Shown here: positions 61,269 through 64,000 of the stretch, in pieces
Layout: every line of letters begins with the position of its first letter
Position numbering within the stretch: position 1 is the first letter of the stretch
DNA from: Sporocytophaga sp.
GTDB lineage: Bacteria > Bacteroidota > Bacteroidia > Cytophagales > Cytophagaceae
NCBI RefSeq assembly: GCF_017745095.1
Contig: NZ_JAGHZZ010000019.1
Coordinates: forward strand, 1 to 64,000
Length of the DNA stretch: 64,000 nt
Direction of reading: 5' to 3'
Notes under the pieces: model-generated
The model's database searches: none
What the model saw: the letters and a program-made list of their open reading frames with translations, nothing else
What the model was told of the DNA's origin: nothing
Made by a program: the position numbers and the translations under genes

Positions 61269-63723
61269 TTTCCTGATTTAATGGTATTGATGAATGAATA
61301 TTAATGTTGCAGTTGGGGAATCTTTCTTTATACCATTCCCTTGTACAAAAAGTAAGATTGGATGTTTTGTGTGGCATCGCAATTACCTTTTGAAGTTTGA
61401 AGCCTAATCTGGTCACCAGGATATGCATCGGCTTGGCGTTAATGTCTGCTTCACCGATGCATTTTCCCACCTCTGGCTGGCTGAAGATAAATTCCATTGT
61501 GAGTTGTCCTACCGGCATGGTAAATTTTTTGTTTTTATCTGTTGGTGCTATCAACAGGTGAGCACCATAGTCACCGGGAAGTGATTCATAATACTTTCCA
61601 ACTGTATCTCTCATTGGCCAGTATGGTTCCAGTGTAAATGTTGGTTCACCGTTAATCATTCCAATAAATCCATTCGAATGATCGGCGTCTTTAAGCATGA
61701 TATAGAAGGCTTCCAGGTCTCGTATAGGTCCATCCATTTTCCAAAATGTTTTTGTATGCTCTTGGTTGAACCAGTCATGTACCATCTCCAGATCTTTGGA
61801 TAAGTCAAATGGCCTAAGCGTTATTTCAATTCCGAGATCAGGGAAATCTTTCTTGAATGCAAGACTGTTGATGTCAGGTTTAATTATGTTTTTTGAAAAA
61901 TACCGGAAAACAAGAGGGTTGGGGTAATCCACGTATTCAGCAGGATTCTCAATAGGTGCCCGTGCTTCGTCTTTGTTACCTATGGTTGTAAGGAGGTTTC
62001 CTTTCGCAGTCCAGTCTCTGGCATAAAGGAGGTATTCAACAAGACCTGTTGTGTCTTCAATCTGAAGGGCTTCCAGTTCCTTAATTAATATTTTAATGAG
62101 ACGTTCTTCATCAGCAAGACCATTCGATCCGAATGCGCCAATGATTCCGAATATGTTATTGATCAGAAGGTAATATGTATACTTTGGATGAATATAATCT
62201 TCAGGAATGATAGATTGGCTGGCTTCACCAAGGTCCGGAAGGAGATAATGTAGTTCTTCTGCTTTGCCCGCTCTGAAAAAGTATCCCTGATTGTCTCGGA
62301 AATACAACTGTTTAGGAAATCCTATATTATCCAGCTCTACCATAATATTTTGCTGATGCGCTTCGCAGGCAAGTCCAAAACGGTTGTATATTCTTATCAG
62401 TGGTGTCAGACTTATCTGTAAGTACTTTTTAAACCATTCTTCAGTAAGATTCTCAAAGGTTTTTCCGGTTTTTAGCGATTCACTTTTAATGATTACAGAT
62501 AATCTGGAATCCTGGCCAAGCAGACCATCCTGAGTTAAGGCAGCAATAGGAGTGACATTCTTTTCTGAACCATCTCCTTTTTGGAAGATATTTTTTCTTA
62601 TTACAGTATTAAACCCTTCAATGAAAGCTCCTTCAAGATTTTTTATTGCGATGAATCCCGGATCTGTAACAAATGTTATTTCAGGAAATTTATCTTTTAA
62701 TTGTTCTCCCCAGGCCGTGTGCATAAGCCTGCTTATATCATAGCCTCTGTGCAACTCTCTTTCTAGGTTTACCCGTTCAGAATTGGTTATTTTTACGTGC
62801 AGGGAAAATTTAAACATGAACTCACTGTATGCACTGTAAACTGTTCTTACTGAAGAGGTGGCAGTGTATTCAGGTCCGAAAGGTCCTATATGAAGGAGTT
62901 TTCCGACTTCTATAAGTTTGATTACATCAGCTTGTTTAAGTAAATATGCAGCTTCCCATGGGTGTATAGGCAGAAGTTTTTTGTCATAATGGAAATTAAC
63001 TAAATCTTTTGCCTCAGTTGAAGTTCTTGGGCTTTCCAATAATGAAGTTCTTATCTTTTGGGTTAATTCTGTTGCATAAGTACTTTTCTCCACAACGATT
63101 TCCGGATCAGCAAGGAAATAATGTAGTTGAAAGCTATTGCGCATTTCAGGAGTATAAAGAGCAAGTTCTTTTTTGCTGAAACCCATTCTGCTTTTTGATA
63201 CTGGATGAAGTTGATGACCCAATAGCATAGATTGCTCTGCTTCAATAAATGGTATTGAAAGCTTGTTAAGTTCTCCTAATATATTGTCATGCAGCGCTTC
63301 TTCCAGGAATATAGCTGTATTGGTAATGCTATCGTTAATTCTTTCAAGCAAAAGATTTTGATGAGAGCTATTGCCTAGCTCCTTTGCTATAAGGAAAAGA
63401 AAGGAATCAATGTTGGTTTCAGATATTACATCTGTTTCTGCATTCCTTTCTATGATAGGGAATTTAAATAAATGTCTACCCGTTGCTGAATAATATATGA
63501 GCGGGCAATACACTTCTTTTTGGGATTCAGGAAAAAGAATTTTTATCCATTTATCATGATTTACTTTTAAGAAGTAATCTCTTAAAGTCTGGTCATATTT
63601 TGGAATATAGAAGAATCTATGCCAGTTTTTGTATTCTCTTAGAAAACAATTTAAAAGGGCTGTGAAATTTATTTCTTCTGATATATGCTCAATCTTAGTT
63701 GTTCTTTGCATAGTCGCGTCCAT
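61261..63723 (-). CDS. NIS siderophore synthetase fused to a GNAT acetyltransferase (IucA-IucB-like)
   Basis: The protein has 820 residues. Residues 1 to about 605 are an IucA/IucC synthetase: GHQLHPVSKSRMGF (169-182), HPWE (254-257), TATSSVRT (287-294) and EAHQQN (454-459). After a short linker, residues about 630-805 form a GNAT domain (LRPFDLSKDLEMVHDWFNQ, then GEADINAKPMHILVTRLGF) like the hydroxamate acetyltransferases IucB/AlcB. Fusion joins the acylation and condensation steps. The gene overlaps the upstream decarboxylase end; a start at 63711 is an alternative. Aerobactin-type operons usually have separate genes. Confidence 0.88.
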   Translation of the reverse strand: MDATMQRTTKIEHISEEINFTALLNCFLREYKNWHRFFYIPKYDQTLRDYFLKVNHDKWIKILFPESQKEVYCPLIYYSATGRHLFKFPIIERNAETDVISETNIDSFLFLIAKELGNSSHQNLLLERINDSITNTAIFLEEALHDNILGELNKLSIPFIEAEQSMLLGHQLHPVSKSRMGFSKKELALYTPEMRNSFQLHYFLADPEIVVEKSTYATELTQKIRTSLLESPRTSTEAKDLVNFHYDKKLLPIHPWEAAYLLKQADVIKLIEVGKLLHIGPFGPEYTATSSVRTVYSAYSEFMFKFSLHVKITNSERVNLERELHRGYDISRLMHTAWGEQLKDKFPEITFVTDPGFIAIKNLEGAFIEGFNTVIRKNIFQKGDGSEKNVTPIAALTQDGLLGQDSRLSVIIKSESLKTGKTFENLTEEWFKKYLQISLTPLIRIYNRFGLACEAHQQNIMVELDNIGFPKQLYFRDNQGYFFRAGKAEELHYLLPDLGEASQSIIPEDYIHPKYTYYLLINNIFGIIGAFGSNGLADEERLIKILIKELEALQIEDTTGLVEYLLYARDWTAKGNLLTTIGNKDEARAPIENPAEYVDYPNPLVFRYFSKNIIKPDINSLAFKKDFPDLGIEITLRPFDLSKDLEMVHDWFNQEHTKTFWKMDGPIRDLEAFYIMLKDADHSNGFIGMINGEPTFTLEPYWPMRDTVGKYYESLPGDYGAHLLIAPTDKNKKFTMPVGQLTMEFIFSQPEVGKCIGEADINAKPMHILVTRLGFKLQKVIAMPHKTSNLTFCTREWYKERFPNCNINIHSSIPLNQENE

Positions 63724-64000
63724 AGAGTTTAATTTGTGTCAGTATATTTTTAATATCATCAATGGTTGTTTCGGGATTTAAAATTGTAAATTTCAGGTAC
63801 ACCTCTTTATTTACCTTAGTGCTTGCTATTAAAGCTTTCCCGGATTCAAACATTTTCTTTCTGATATAGGCATTGATTGCGTTCAGCGATATATCATTTA
63901 CTCCATAGGGATTGTATCTGAAAAGAATTGTACTGATCTCCGGATGATTGAGTAGTTCAAGCTCCTTATCTTTTTCTATTGATTTAGCTGCTTTAACAGC
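63695..64000 (-). CDS. Group II PLP-dependent decarboxylase, C-terminal fragment (runs off window)
   Basis: Only the last 101 codons are inside the window; the gene continues beyond base 64000. The visible C-terminus contains HPEISTILFRYNPYG, SGKALIASTKVNKEVYLKF and LNPETTIDDIKNIL. These match the C-terminal part of diaminobutyrate or lysine decarboxylase-type (DABA DC/DesA/RhbB) enzymes. It opens the visible siderophore operon and overlaps the synthetase-GNAT fusion by up to 29 nt. It should make the diamine backbone. Which amino acid it uses cannot be told from this fragment. Confidence 0.8.
   Translation of the reverse strand, partial: AVKAAKSIEKDKELELLNHPEISTILFRYNPYGVNDISLNAINAYIRKKMFESGKALIASTKVNKEVYLKFTILNPETTIDDIKNILTQIKLYGRDYAKNN

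Overview
The window looks like a low-GC, gliding, polysaccharide-degrading member of the Bacteroidota, most like a Cytophagales bacterium (Cytophaga/Sporocytophaga type). This is an inference from gene content: a secreted GH5 cellulase with a CBM6 and a type IX secretion (T9SS) C-terminal sorting domain, two PorP/SprF-type outer-membrane proteins, an UpxY-type NusG paralogue, a TonB-dependent receptor, and many small lipoproteins. One clear promoter also matches the Bacteroidota -33 TTTG / -7 TAnnTTTG pattern. I saw no rRNA, tRNA, CRISPR array, prophage or intact insertion sequence.

Layout. (1) 0.3-15.8 kb, + strand: a long, visibly AT-rich biosynthesis and export cluster. It opens with an UpxY/NusG-like antiterminator, then a methyltransferase and a three-gene ABC-2 exporter (two permeases and an ATPase). 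Next come five glycosyltransferases in a duplicated pattern (GT4, GT2*, GT2*, GT4, GT2*), a membrane processive-type GT2, a thioester-reductase-like SDR and a fatty-acid-hydroxylase-superfamily enzyme. The likely product is an exported glycoconjugate, possibly a glycolipid. (2) 15.8-25.3 kb, - strand: a lipoprotein, an adenylate-kinase-like protein, a complete RND tripartite efflux operon, a small acidic exported protein, and a run of small membrane and lipoprotein genes. (3) 25.5-40 kb, mostly +: a lipoprotein/membrane pair, a GNAT (-), two ECF sigma factors each followed by a membrane anti-sigma-like partner, a TonB receptor, a ModE-type repressor (-), twin PorP/SprF proteins, and a set of small stress or redox genes (VOC protein, Crp-type regulator, NAD(P)H-quinone oxidoreductase, SpoIIAA-like protein). 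(4) 40-49.4 kb, mainly -: a baeRF-family protein, an OmpA/PD40 protein, the DUF3999-DUF2339 pair, a 55-residue lipoprotein (+), and a striking 7TMR-DISM receptor whose cytoplasmic output is the zinc-ribbon/HTH part of an IS1595-type transposase. (5) 49.8-54.5 kb, +: a Crp/Fnr regulator, then imelysin / di-heme oxidoreductase / imelysin, with a terminator-like hairpin inside the start of the di-heme gene. (6) 54.7-56.9 kb: the cellulase. (7) 57-64 kb, -: a hydroxamate siderophore operon (PLP decarboxylase, NIS synthetase-GNAT fusion, N-hydroxylase, MFS transporter, second NIS synthetase) that runs off the right edge.

The strongest candidates for something undescribed are the 7TM receptor/transposase-zinc-ribbon fusion (47590-49446), the duplicated two-domain glycosyltransferases in the UpxY-led cluster, and the intragenic attenuator-like hairpin at 51904-51947. 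Family assignments come from motifs read by eye, and no database search was run.
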